Source: Adineta ricciae
Taxonomy: Eukaryota; Rotifera; Eurotatoria; Adinetida; Adinetidae
Direction of reading: 5' to 3'
DNA: 64,000 nt
NCBI GenBank assembly: GCA_905250025.1
Contig: CAJNOJ010000076.1
Location: 62,001-126,000 of the forward strand
In this document: in pieces, positions 43,001 through 54,330 of the stretch
Numbering within the stretch: position 1 is the first letter of the stretch
Layout of the letters: each line of letters starts with the position of its first letter
Program-made: the position numbers and the translations under genes
The notes under the pieces: generated by a model
Seen by the model: the letters and a program-made list of their open reading frames with translations, nothing else
Databases searched by the model: none
Told to the model about the DNA's origin: nothing

Positions 43001-43914
43001 GAATAGCTCCAGTGGTCCACGTTTTCACGTCAAGCCGGTCACGCCGTATAAGCCTAGTGATGTTAATCCTGGATCGAATGGTTTGTCGTTTCCATTGTCT
43101 GATAAGGGCTATATTATCATATTCCCGCTGGTCAGACCTTCAGTTGTTCGTGCAATTCGTTTACCAACAACAAGCAATGTGGACCAAGTACGTGTGATGT
43201 TTTTGGATGGAAACGATCGTCCGGTGACGAGTCAGTCATCAGACAAGAGTCCGTTCCAAGCTACTTCGAAATTAGAGAGTGGTCCAAGAATCAATATTGA
43301 TTTCAATAAGAAAGTAAACGCTGTTCATGTTACTCTGTTGCGCACAAATGACAACCAACCTCCGAAAGATGTAACGGTGGAGATCATTGCTTGTACTGAA
43401 CCGGCAACTGTAACTCCGCCTTCGCATGTAAGCACACGAAAGACATCTAGTCCGCCAGCATCGAACTATACGTCGCCACCATCATGTATGACTATTTAAT
43501 TTGATTATAACTTCGTGTTTTACTGTCGGTCTGATTTCTATTTTCATAGCTTCGTCCGGTCAATGTCAACCTAAACGAAATGCCGCTACTCGTATCACTA
43601 TTGGTGAATGTGTGTCAGAACAAGAAATCGAACAGGATTCATGTTCCGGTTTTTGTCCATCCTACGAGGAACTTGATCCATTCAGTGGAGGTATAGCTGA
43701 CAAAGAATGCTTTTGTTGCGCGCCTGATTCAACATATACCGAATCGATCGTGGTCAATTGCCGTGATGGAACAACAGGAAAGACGCAACAGCGAACATCG
43801 CAAATTACCCGTATTCGATCATGCAAATGTTCAATGTGCGGTGGATCGCCAAAAACATCTTCAGGCGACTCAACCAATCGTTCGAAAGGCAAATCGAAAA
43901 CACGACGACGATAA
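40063..43914 (+). CDS. Secreted mucin-like protein: TIL-VWD-C8, collagen-like repeats, cystine knot
   Basis: A multi-exon gene with a signal peptide ([22 protein letters not shown]). It starts with Cys-rich TIL-type modules ('[21 protein letters not shown]', '[25 protein letters not shown]'). A VWD domain follows ('[27 protein letters not shown]' to '[19 protein letters not shown]'), then a C8/TIL pair (about 41535-41875) and a Thr/Pro-rich basic stretch. Next are 19 copies of a 13-residue Gly-rich repeat (42177-42917), a beta-rich domain (about 42955-43410) and a C-terminal cystine-knot domain (about 43555-43860, ending in CKCSMCGG plus a basic tail). This order resembles gel-forming mucins, hemocytin and SCO-spondin relatives, so a secreted, disulfide-linked matrix or mucus protein is likely. 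The VWD start reads GLGH where autocleaving family members have GDPH. Confidence 0.85.
42177..42933 (+). repeat. 39-nt tandem repeat, 19 copies, within the mucin-like gene
   Basis: Nineteen full units and one partial unit of 39 nt, in register with the coding frame, encode variants of G-T-T-Q/R-G-P-K/S-G-S-E/Q-G-P-E/Q. Each unit holds three Gly-X-Y triplets and one four-residue step with a Thr pair. Copies differ by a few substitutions, mainly CAA/CGA-type and AAG/AGT-type swaps. Confidence 0.95.
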
Positions 43915-44909
43915 GAAAAAAAATCCAACACGTCTCTTTATCTAACATTTCACGTAATGATCTCTGGGTGATAGTATGGTATAAGTTGAATACATATATA
44001 CATCATTATCGTTAATCGAATTACTTTGTTCTTTTGTTTTTGTTCCTTCATCTAAAACAGATAAGATTTCTTTGTATGATTCAACTATCTGTCAACAATA
44101 TTTATGGTGGCTTGAAACGATTCCAGCTTTTCTTTTTTGCCAAGTGACACGACTAACAGCAAATGCTTCGACTTGTAATGTTTCTTCTGATGGAGCAAGC
44201 GCATTTTTTTCTAGGTTACTCGATTTGATCGTGTATGTATAAATAATGAGATAGAACACATTATATACGATTGTCCTCAATACACAGTCTACTCTTGTAG
44301 AGCTTTACACATGTTTAGGATTTCATTTAAAGGCTATACGATACTAACATATTAAATTAGAGATAATTTGCATCCTCAATCACATACATAATTATCATTG
44401 ATTAATCTAATACTGCGTGCATGCACTGTTGCCTTTCTTTGCTTTTGCACAAATCAGCACGAACTCATAGTTGGTTCCAAAGGAAAAGAGATTTCAAAGT
44501 AAAACACACGACAGAAATAGATTTCAAGAACAATGGAAGGAAAAGGCAACAATCTTATTTGTTGTACAATGCTATCAAAACACACGTACACAAGAAGAAA
44601 CATAGAGCAAGGAGAGCAGGAAAATGTACGATTTGTCAGGTTTGATATAAGAAATAAAAAATAGAAATTTGATACGGTCTACATAGAATCAATACAGTCA
44701 ATGATCATTCATTCTCATACATGTATGAGTCTCATGTTTGCTACACAATGTTATAACTTATATAAATGTGTATCACACATCAAGACAAACAAGTACTACA
44801 TACAAATATTGACACTCTCTTGATATCTGAAGGTGAACTTCCGTGCTGTATGAAAATAGGAATCGATTAAAAATACAAAGAGAAAAAAGACTTAACCCTG
44901 AGCATTATA
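43915..44909. other. Convergent intergenic region, no gene seen
   Basis: About 1 kb between the 3' ends of the mucin-like gene and the minus-strand membrane-protein gene. Frames at 44092-44280 (minus) and 44421-44645 (plus) have no recognisable product or splice partner. Confidence 0.4.
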
Positions 44910-46351
44910 CTAATATTCAAATGCTTGTTGTTGTGTTGTATCACCTTGCTCTGGATGAGATGACAGGTAGAACGATCGTGTTATTTCCCTTCGTTGATCC
45001 CATGGAACGAATACTCGCGTAACGTGTGATCTTTGGTCAATATTAGCTGATTGACTTCGTTGTCGAGCTGATGGCTGTCCACGAATACTATTATTATTGT
45101 TGTTGTTATTATTGTTATTCAAGTTATCATTCGAACTGTAGATTAAAGCACCACGAAGTGGTTGATGATCATCGGTTAAATCATAGACAATAGTTTGAAA
45201 TTCGCGTGGTATTTCCCATTCGATTTCATTCAATTGGCTAACGCTAGCAAAACGCATTCGAGCAGGCGTCGATGAGAATGATTCATTTGGAGTAGTTTTT
45301 TCAATTGCACTAATGGGATAATCGATTGGAATCGCCTCATCTGTATTGACTTTGACTGAAGTTAGTGGCGATTCATCGAATTTCGATGATGTCCGACTAC
45401 GCTCTGGCTGAAAATAGTTCGTAGAAAGTAAGTCCAGCGACAGAGGTTCATTCATGTTTCCTTTAAGAATGGATCTGGGTAACAATGCGGAATAATTACC
45501 CGGATGTGATTCAGTCGACGTGTCGGTTCGCTGAGTATGAGAGAGAAACATTTCCGGAGGACGAAACGAATGAACAGCAACGTTTTCTAAATCGTCGTCA
45601 TCATTGTTGTTATTCTCATTATCATCGAAATACCCATCGTTACTGTAGTCATCTCGATATAACTGAAAGTCGATGACAGTCGGACGAGGGGGAGGTGATT
45701 GGTGTGTATATAGGTATTCATCGATCGGATAAGAACGAATTTCATAATCAGCTGCGGGTAACTGTGCTGTCTTTAGTATGCTAGTTGTAGATAATGCGGG
45801 CGGAGGTTGTGACGGTGCAGCGGCAGATCTCAGTTCAATCCAATTTAGACGTTGAGACGAGGAGAAAGAAGACGGTACTTGTGCGAGTATATCGTCATCG
45901 GTCGGTTCGCGGTAGAAACCCAAATTTTGAATTCCACTATCGAATTTGAGAGGAGGATTTGGATCACGAATTGTACCGACCAAAGCTAACTCATCGGCTT
46001 GTGGCGGACGAAGGATAATCGGTTGAAATTGTGAAGGCGCTCCGTTAATCCCTTGTAAATATTCGAACTCTTCCCTCTACAAAACGGTGAAATACGATTG
46101 TTTAATTTTTTACAATAAGAAATTTAGAAAACTCTTGTTCATTTTGAGCTTTTGGGCAACAAGATGTTTTAAGTGGAAATTTGATAGTTTGAAATATTCA
46201 TTCAAGCAAGAGTTTCAATTACCTTAACATAGAATCGTTTTGGTTTGATACGATTGAAACAAAATCGACATAGACAGATGATAATTAAAATTTCAAATAC
46301 CAATATGGAACATATCGCCCATAAAACTAAATTCGTTTCCAACTGGTTCAT
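44910..46351 (-). CDS. Uncharacterised single-pass membrane protein with long cytoplasmic tail
   Basis: CDS complement(44910..46076, 46223..46351) encodes 431 residues. Exon 1 (43 codons) gives a short polar N-terminus and one membrane helix (about 8-28, LVLWAICSILVFEILIIICLC). A basic stop-transfer stretch 'RFCFNRIKPKR' follows, so the protein should be type III, with the rest in the cytoplasm. Exon 2 is open for 388 codons. It is acidic in places (DDNENNNNDDDD near the middle), has a run of ten Asn coded near 45090-45122, and is rich in Ser/Pro/Thr with two 'SILK' motifs. Ordered-looking pieces are 'WEIPREFQTIVYDL' and 'VTRVFVPWDQRREITRSFYL'. I do not recognise a family. The two exons join in frame over a 146-nt GT-AG intron. 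Confidence 0.7.
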
Positions 46352-48995
46352 CGTCTAATGACGAACGAAGTAATAGATAATCCCTAAGTAATACAAGAAA
46401 GGTATGAATGAAATCAATTACATCTCAACAAATACACATTCATATTTCGTTGCGTAAGAAAGAAGGTAATATGAAAGAGAAGGTTATCTCTGCTCTTGAT
46501 GATCCGTACATTAGAAAAAGCTGTTATTTAGAAAAAAAGCAACTTGCGAATGTCTTCACATTTAAAGACAGTCTCATCTATGTAATCGAAAAGTTACTGT
46601 TCATTACAAATTGCTAGGTAATCACATATGAGCTGAATTGACAAATCAAAAACATACATGTGTATACATACACATATCCAAGTATGATGCAATTCTCGTT
46701 TAGAACATTTTTATCCTGAAGCCTTTTCGAGCCGAAAAAAAAGAAAGAAACGATGGATCAAATTTCAATGGTTCTATTTTCAAAGCGAATTTGTCATAAA
46801 TAGAACGGATCAAGTGAAGGTATCCGACTGTGAGCGCACGCGTCCTCTTTTCCATCGTTGACTACATCGATCGAATTTCAATAGTATATTCAAGTATAAA
46901 CGAATGACTACAATACATTCATATTAGTACGAGAGAATTAGAATTCGAGCAGAACTTCACCTAATCTATTCAACAAGTCGACATCAGATGATTGTCTTTA
47001 TATCCTTAACATAATTGCTTTCCTTTCTTTGACATGAACAACAGATACATTCTTGTTATCATATGATTTATGTTTAATCCGTCATCGCAATCATTTCTCA
47101 CACCTGATATAGGTAAGCATATGCATCTCTTTTTATTTCTCAGCTTTCTCGCTATTCGCCGTTACATCGATTTAAACGCTTCGAATAGATCTTTCTATAT
47201 TATTTAATAACTGCTGTTCTATGTCATCGCTTCCAAATAAAACACAGAAATCGTACATGCATACAAACAACAACAGAAGCAAAGAGAGAAAGAAGAAAAG
47301 TTTCACTTGCGCTTGTCTTCCTACATGAGCCTGTTCTCCAGATTTTTGACGTTCCTCCTTTTCTACATTCTAACATGACGTTTAATCAATTCTTTTCTTG
47401 CCTGTGTGCCCACCTTAGCATCATTAGTATTCACATAGAATAAAAAAAACCTACCAGGCATCCATCACCAAGAAGAAGAAGAAGAATGAAAAAAGAGGAG
47501 AAAAAAAAAGATTAAGTTAAGTGTGTAGATTTTCTGCTTGTTGCATCCGTTATTATGATAAGCAGAAGAAAATTTTAAAAAGCAAAACTACTTACATAAA
47601 TTGATTTCGATCACCAGACGATACATTGAAAATGATAAGAAAAATATTTGAAAAAGATTGAGTTGTATGCCATATGCAAGTGCATTGACTTTCGATTGAT
47701 TTTTAATTTTTGATCAAAGCAGACTTGCGCCGTAAGGTAACTTCAACTTTCAGCATGTATCTAACAAAAGAGTTCAAGCCCAAATATTAATAAGAGAAAA
47801 GCACACTACTCCGAGGTGAATGATTCAATGAGTGAGATGTAGAAGTCGAGAGAACGGACAGAGAATGCAAGTGTGTATGTGAAGAAAGAGAGAGGGAGAG
47901 AAAAGGCTTTGTGAACGTGCATGTGTGTGTGTGCGGCTTCTTCATCGTTCTTCTCTGGCACACATTTTATATATGGTTTAATAATAAAGTTCAGATTTTA
48001 CAATGATGGACAGGCCGACTAGGTGGTCTGTTCAAGAAAGAGAGTGTCGATGGCGATGACAGAACGAACACCAATTGTCCAATTATCGGTTCTGGTGGGA
48101 CAAGCGAAGTGGAAAAAGAATCATAAAAAAAACGCATCGAGAGATTGAAACTGTCGTTCATGTATAAAACAACTCTTGTCTGATTCTATTTTCTTTACTA
48201 AACGTTTATTTGCTCTCGAAAAAGTACGCTCATACGCGAACTTGTCAATCTTTTCTAGAAAATGATTAACGAATCAACTCAGAATCAGTCTCAAACTCTT
48301 TCTTTACAACGTAGTCGTACTACGCACGGTATAACATCATGAAAAGAAACAAACCTTCATGTACACCTTATACTCAAGGTTATTGATTAATATGAATGTT
48401 TTTTCATATATATATCAATTGTGAATGCATATTGATTTCGATTGAGATATTGGTAAGCTCTTGAATTGTAAATGAACTGTAATGATATAAATATGATTCC
48501 GTCGTCTGTCTCAGATTGTTCTTACTTCAACTGTCAGTCTTTCTGTCTATTGATTATGTTCGTCAGAATTGACAGAGAATGAGAAAAAAAAAACGTAGTC
48601 TATACAGTATTCATCGATTTTTTTTCGATCGTCTCGAAAAAAATTAATGTCTTATTAATCGATCCTATTCGGTGTAAAGCAATACGTGCCCGTATCATAA
48701 TTAGACAATTGACGAGAAGAAACGAGGATATATGTACACATACATCACGTCAAGCACTCGCCTGTGTATTCGATCAAATGGGCTTATCGAAAAAGCATTG
48801 ACATTTCAACAGACTTGATGACATCACCTCTCTGTTCAATCTTGTTCTCATACAAATCGCTATTGATCGGCAATGTGTACCCATAGATGTGTATGTACAT
48901 ATATGTATGTATAGACAAGATTGTTTGTTTATTCAGACAAAAACAACAAACGAAAAGCTACATGAAGAGGAAAAAGTGAAGTTCCGTGGTTGTTT
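46352..48995. other. Intergenic, no gene seen
   Basis: About 2.6 kb upstream of the membrane-protein gene and downstream of SYF2. AT-rich, with scattered GA and GT simple tracts (for example 47885-47935). No open frame with recognisable content, no tRNA seen. The 69-codon frame at 46408 is unsupported. Confidence 0.4.
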
Positions 48996-49921
48996 TCAAA
49001 CTGCTGTACCACGTTCCAAATTTTGCTTGATTTCGGCAGTGTATTTTCCATAGTAACGTTCAATTTTCTTGTTGAATGCTCTGTTACGTTCATTAATGTA
49101 ATCAACATCTGCATCGATGTCGAATGCGCGTCGACGTGAGAATTTGCCACGTTTCGAATATTGTTGCTCGAGATCTTCTACCATACGATTGACAGCTGTT
49201 TCACTTGGTTTATGTGTACCATGAATCATTGAACTGGCTGTTGCATAATAATCTTCACCTCTACAATTTAAATAGATATACATTGAAGTGCGATGATTTA
49301 TCATATCGACGATAACACATACAATTCTTCTTTTTGTTTATTACATGCTTCCATATCAGGTTTTATTTGTCCAGTCAATTTTGTATAAGCACGATAAGTA
49401 CATTGTTCATAATCTATGAATAAATACGTATGTTTAACAAAAAAAAAGAAATGCGACCCTCGAATGTCATAAAAATCTAATGATTCGATTAAATCATGAG
49501 ATAAATGACTTTTTTCGTTGATTTCACTTACTGTCAAATCCAACATCGGGATTTTTCTTCTTGCGTTTTTTATCCCATTTGTCACATTCTTCTGCTGTCC
49601 AATCCAGTTGTTCTACACGCTCGTAATCGAGACCACTATCAGCTGCTTCACGGCGTCGTTTCGCTACTTCTTCTTGATTTTTAACACGTTCACAGCGACG
49701 TTCGAAATTTGTTGGCAAACTTTTTCGATGATCCTCTTCAATCACTTCAGCATGATTCAATTTTCGAGCTTCATTCTAAATATAAAAAAAAGAGTCCTGC
49801 ATTTGAGTTCTGTATCTCTTCTCTTCTCTTCTCTTACACGTCGAAAATGAAGTTCCTTCAAACGTGCTAATCGATCTGTTCGCTTGGTTTCCGTATCCGT
49901 CGTCGACTTTTCTTTATCCAT
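48996..49921 (-). CDS. SYF2: Pre-mRNA-splicing factor SYF2
   Basis: A four-exon minus-strand gene. Joined exons read '[28 protein letters not shown]', then '[27 protein letters not shown]...[15 protein letters not shown]', '[24 protein letters not shown]' and '[33 protein letters not shown]...[46 protein letters not shown]'. These are the SYF2 family blocks, including '[11 protein letters not shown]'-type helices and the '[15 protein letters not shown]' signature. SYF2 is a component of the NTC/Prp19-associated spliceosome. The start follows a TTTCAG acceptor with no gap and lies 32 nt after the stop of the upstream gene. Confidence 0.93.
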
Positions 49922-49940
49922 CTGAAATACAAATATACAT
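49922..49940 (-). promoter_or_regulatory. Intercistronic 3' splice acceptor at the SYF2 start
   Basis: On the minus strand the 32-nt gap between the upstream stop (49954) and the SYF2 ATG (49921) ends TTTGTATTTCAG directly before ATG. There is no room for a promoter and no partner donor in frame, as expected for a trans-splice acceptor inside an operon-like cluster. Confidence 0.6.
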
Positions 49941-49953
49941 ATGATCATCTATT

Positions 49954-51163
49954 CTATTTTGAAACATGACTATGCTCTTCTTTTTCTTTCAGAATATCGA
50001 ATAGTTTGTCACGTGCAAGTAAAGGGAAAAATGCGCTTAGCTCATTCAATGCTATTTGACTTAATGGGAACGAGGATGTCTTGCAGATAGCTAAGATTTG
50101 TAAATAACGTTGAATGCATGCGTGAATAGATTTCTCCGACGCGGATGAATCTTGGATAACCGCACATAGTTGTTGAAAATGATCCGAAGGGAAGAGACTT
50201 TTTTGAAAAACTTGACTCTGAGGAGACTTGTTTGTAATCATTGAGAATAAAAACGACAGAATTGATGTATGAAAACGATCGAAGTGTAAATGTAATGTTG
50301 CTGATTGGAATGAACGGAGTGGAAAGAGAACATCCAAGCGAACCATCGATGGAACGAAATTAATCAGCGATAAACTACCTATAGTGATAAAAAAAAAAGC
50401 AAAAATTCGATTTCGCTCTGACTGAAAACTTCGACTTACTTTCGGCCAGAATTTCTTGTTGCAATGTCGAAATTAATAAATTAGTCGAATTTGTCAACCC
50501 AAATGTGAGCAAGTCAATTAATGTTTCAATGACTTTGGTATCCAGACGAAAATTTTCATCATTCAGTAATATACAAGTTTGATTGATGAAGCACAATGTA
50601 AACAATGGTGAGATGGCGCACAGGTTATTAACTGATTTCGTGCTTGCTAATGCAATGTGTTCACGTATAGTATGTTCGATGATTTTCATGATCGGTTTAT
50701 CGGATGTGGTTTTGGATAGAGTCAAAAACCATCGTGCGACAATTGTCAAAGATGTTTGCGATTCGAATGAAATGACTAATGAAAGAAATTTTAAGAATAA
50801 ATTATAATAGAGTATAAACAAGGGATGATCTTGATCTGATAAGACGTCAAGGAATATCGTGTCGAAAACTCGACTAGCAACAGACAGATCCGCTTGCTTT
50901 TCGAGAAATTGTCGAATCAAATCTAGTATGTGCAATTCCTGAATGTTGTTTAATGTTTTGATCCAAACCATTTGAGATGAATTGCCGTTCGACGGGACCA
51001 ACGAGTGGCAAAAGACGAAACGATTGGCTAGCGTAGATAGATCTTGCCGTGTAAACATTGGACATTCACGTATAGCCAGTAGGGCAGCTTCGACAGATGC
51101 GGGGAATGTATGTTGATGTAGTAACTGTGTGACATTTTCTATAGTTAAATGACCAGCATCCAT
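49954..51163 (-). CDS. Uncharacterised helical protein between NUDCD1 and SYF2
   Basis: CDS complement(49954..50378, 50440..51163) encodes 382 residues that I do not recognise. The composition is leucine-rich and predicted largely alpha-helical (for example 'TLANRFVFCHSLV', 'IRQFLEKQADLSVASRVFDTIFLDVLSD', 'NLFLKFLSLVISFE'), suggestive of an armadillo- or HEAT-like repeat scaffold, although no repeat motif is certain. There is no signal peptide or clear membrane helix. ATG 51163 is preferred over an open TTG two codons upstream. It is preceded by a TTGTTCTAG acceptor and lies 41 nt downstream of the NUDCD1 stop. Its fixed place between two genes in a tight cluster suggests co-expression but does not name a function. 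Confidence 0.75.
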
Positions 51164-51204
51164 TTTCAAAAGAAGAATCTAGAACAAAAACAATAAAAGT
51201 TGCT

Positions 51205-52977
51205 TTATATGGCAATGATAAACAATTGATCATCAGTCAATATATATGTACGTTCGTTAGTTGTCAGAAGACCTAGAATTTCATTATGATTTTCTAATGA
51301 AATCATATGCTGCTTAGCGACACTTTCAACGAGTTTTCCCGTTTTACGATTGCGTAACGATGAACCTGGAAGATTCGATGTTGGCGACTCCTGTTTATAA
51401 AGATATAGATGTGTCGAAACATCAGAAATTAACGCGTATGAATAATCCGGCGGCGTGGAAAGAAATTTACGGTTCTGTTTCGAAGCTTGAACATAACCAA
51501 ATGCATTCAATGTTGCTTCATGGCTCCATGGTGCTTGATTATCAGATGTAATAGAATTGATCTGCCAAATTAATCCATCAACCTAAACAAAAAGCAACAT
51601 GAGTTCGATAGGCGAAAAATTCTTTCGAATTTATCGACGTACATCATGACGAATACATAGAAGTGGTGGATCTAATTTTGTAAATAAGATTTGATTGCAA
51701 ATCAACGCTTGATGTGTTGTTCGATGTGTATCACCATCGAACCGTACTAAATACGTGTCGTTTTCATTTGAGTATTGATCACATTCTTCTAATTGTTGAC
51801 TGTTGTAAGGTTGTTTGATCTCGTCATCATCATCGGCTGTAGTAGTAGTTTCAGGAATATTGACCATTTTAATGTCACCGGATATACTTTGACCTTCTTT
51901 GAAAGTCTCACTCCAAAATAGTCCAACATTTGCTTTATGAAGAGTAATATTCATTTGATTAGTTTTGTCCTTTGTGACCGTGTACGAACTTTCTTTTGTA
52001 TCGATTTTATCATACAGTTTGGCATCAATTAATACAGTATCGTTCAGAGAACATTTCAAACGATCGGCTTCGATGTTAACAGACCATTGTTGTGAGTCAT
52101 TGCTATTCGAGTCGATCTCAATTTCAATTGTTGTATACGTTTGTGACCAAATATAATGAATCGGTGATTCGATCTTTTCCATTACAGGTTGTTTAGGCAC
52201 TTGTTCTGCTTTAACCTGTAAAAGGATTACAATTAAATAGAACAAAAACTATATTCGTCTTACTTCAATTTGAGAATCGAATACGAATTTATATGAACCT
52301 TCAGCAGCGATATATAGTCCTTGTCCGTTTAATTCCAAAGCAACAAAATCTGGCCATTTCTTACCACTTAACGTTCTTCTCCTTGTCAGTTGTATTTCAT
52401 TGGATGAGCCAATCGAAAAGGTCACCCAAAGCAATTGACATTCAGTTTGAATGAAACCGAGAACTGCATGTAAGTACCCTTCACGACAAACAGCATGTAT
52501 TAGTCTTACCGGCGATGTTACACTTTCATCAAAATCCTCCTCATGTAACAGTTTCCATTTGTTTGCGGTGGTGTTGAGAAGAAATAATTTCGACCGACCA
52601 TCACATACGAAAACTAACGACTCATTGACGAAAAGCATGGATGTATTCATCGTGGTTTTAGGTAATTGATAAACACTGAAAGGTTGTTGTAAATGTGAGA
52701 GAGATTGATCTGTTGAAAGATCGACTTGTCGGATGGAATGTGTTTGATCAACAAAATAGATATTGTTATTATTCATATAGAGTTGATTTAACGATTTGAA
52801 GCCTTTGATTCCATTGAATGTGTATAAATCATTGTCCAATTCGAAACCTTTTTGAACATGCACGTTTGCATCGAATTTTAACGAATAGTGTGCTAAGGGA
52901 TCAAGCGTTAGACGATAACCATCGAAATTTGAATGAAGTAGTTTTGGTTGAGGACGAAATTCTCGCCAATCGGTCAT
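51205..52977 (-). CDS. NUDCD1: NudC domain-containing protein 1
   Basis: Three exons (52977 down to about 52264, then about 52216-51645, then about 51580-51205) give a protein collinear with NUDCD1. The N-terminal half starts 'NFDGYRLTLDPLAHYSLKFDANV', has a WD/propeller-like region ('LYTFNGIKGFKSLNQLY') and 'LNGQGLYIAAEGSYKFVF'. The central CS (p23-like) domain is at 'SPIHYIWSQTYTTIEIEI...'. The C-terminal half has 'QQLEECDQYSNENDTYLVRFDGDTHRTTHQAL', 'PPLLCIRHDVDGLIWQ' and 'FNAFGYVQASKQNRKFL', all diagnostic. NUDCD1 is an HSP90-linked cochaperone. A TATTTCAG acceptor ends 15 nt before the ATG. It is the first gene of a three-gene same-strand cluster. Confidence 0.94.
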
Positions 52978-53187
52978 GTTGGTAAATCGATCTGAAATAA
53001 GTCAAGAAAAAAAAATCAAAGTTTCCTGGACGGAGTAACATTGTATCTTATCGTCACGTAGGAATCGAAAAGAGAAACAATAAGGTCTAATACAAAAAAA
53101 AAAGAACACAAACAACAAGAACAGTGTAAGAAAAAAACGAAACTATACACGAAAAGGCTTTCTTTTTTCTAAGTATTTGTCCATTCT

Positions 53188-53845
53188 TCATGTGGCTGTG
53201 TGGCCAGCTATGAATGGTTCATCATCATCGTCGTCGTCGTCGTCTTCATCCTCATCGTCTTGATCTTCGTCGACGACATCAAAACTTCGTTTATTCGTTT
53301 TGACTTTCGGATAATAGTTTGCATTCGAATATGAACGACTTAATTGCTGATTGATGTAAAGTAAATTCGTTTGATTTGACGAGGTTGCCGATGGCAATGG
53401 CATTGGATCTTGATAAGGTACACTCAATTGTTGTTGAAATGACGGACGAGACGTCGTTGCCGATGGTGTCGATGTTGCAGAAGATGTGGAAAGTGATCGA
53501 CTAGTGCTATTTGGACCACTTGCCATACGATTGGCTAAATCTTGGAGAAATGAAAGACGCGGATCGGCATAGATATGTTGACGTATATGATCGGGTGTCA
53601 GTGTTTTGGCCTGCAGTGAACTTGTAATCAATGCTGTTTTAGTAATCAATTCTTCGAGAAATTGTTCTAATGCACGCGCTGCAATCACCGGAACTGTCGC
53701 AGAAAGTTTACCTACCTAAAACAAACGATAAATTGAAAATAATGAATATTTCACGAGTGAGTCATCATACTTCCTCATCTTTTTGCATAAGCCGTTTAAT
53801 TCGAGCTGGCAAAAATAACGTGTTCGGCTTTTTACGATTTGGCAT
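53188..53845 (-). CDS. DRAP1: Dr1-associated corepressor (NC2-alpha)
   Basis: CDS complement(53188..53715, 53771..53845) encodes 200 residues. The first 80 residues are an H2A-like histone fold: '[39 protein letters not shown]...SLQAKTLTPDHIRQHI', matching NC2-alpha/DRAP1. The protein pairs with DR1 (NC2-beta) on TBP and blocks preinitiation complex assembly. The remainder is Ser/Thr/Pro/Gln-rich, with a nuclear-signal-like 'KVKTNKRSF' and an acidic run (about 17 Asp/Glu, DNA 53220-53280) near the C-terminus. The intron is 55 nt. A TTTTAG acceptor at 53855-53856 lies 9 nt before the ATG. It is divergent from PRDX4 across 485 nt. Confidence 0.92.
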
Positions 53846-54330
53846 AGATCAGATCTAAAATTGTGTAAGAAAGATATTTGTAACCCTTGCGTAAGAAAGA
53901 CAGTGCAGCAATATATATTTGACGGAAAAGAATGAGAAAGAGATATTCAGTCTATAGAATAACCACCATCGACGTCTCTTTCTCCTCGACTAGTAGCGCT
54001 AAAATATGATTGGTGGGATAAAATTAATCGTAAAACAATATGACGCTGCTTGTCTTGTCTTCCTTCCTTCTCTCAATGGTTTCTTCCATACAACCAATGG
54101 ACAAATGACAAACCTCTGCTTGGAACAGCTGCTAATTTAAGCAGTGCCACTGACTGTAATTTAAATAAGAAAAAGAAAGATTTTTTTGGGCACAGATCAT
54201 ATAATGAAATGGAATTTGCACGTCATCTAACGTGTATTTCTCATCAGTTAATTAACGCAAGATAATTAAGACTACCTCAAAGCATTGTTAGATTGAATTA
54301 ACATTCAATCGTGTTCTAGATTCAGACTCA
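53846..54330. other. Divergent promoter region DRAP1 / PRDX4
   Basis: 485 nt between divergent starts. No coding signal. Acceptor-like TTCTAG (AG at 54318-54319) and TTCAG (AG at 54324-54325) lie just before the PRDX4 ATG. Confidence 0.4.

Noticed and set aside
41902-43197. 431-codon plus-strand open frame rich in Lys/Asp/Gln/His
   Set aside because: It is the out-of-frame reading of the 39-nt repeat array; the Gly-rich frame joins TIL/VWD/C8 upstream and the cystine knot downstream by good splice sites.
44092-44280. 62-codon minus-strand frame after the mucin-like gene
   Set aside because: No recognisable product, and it lies in a convergent 3' region.
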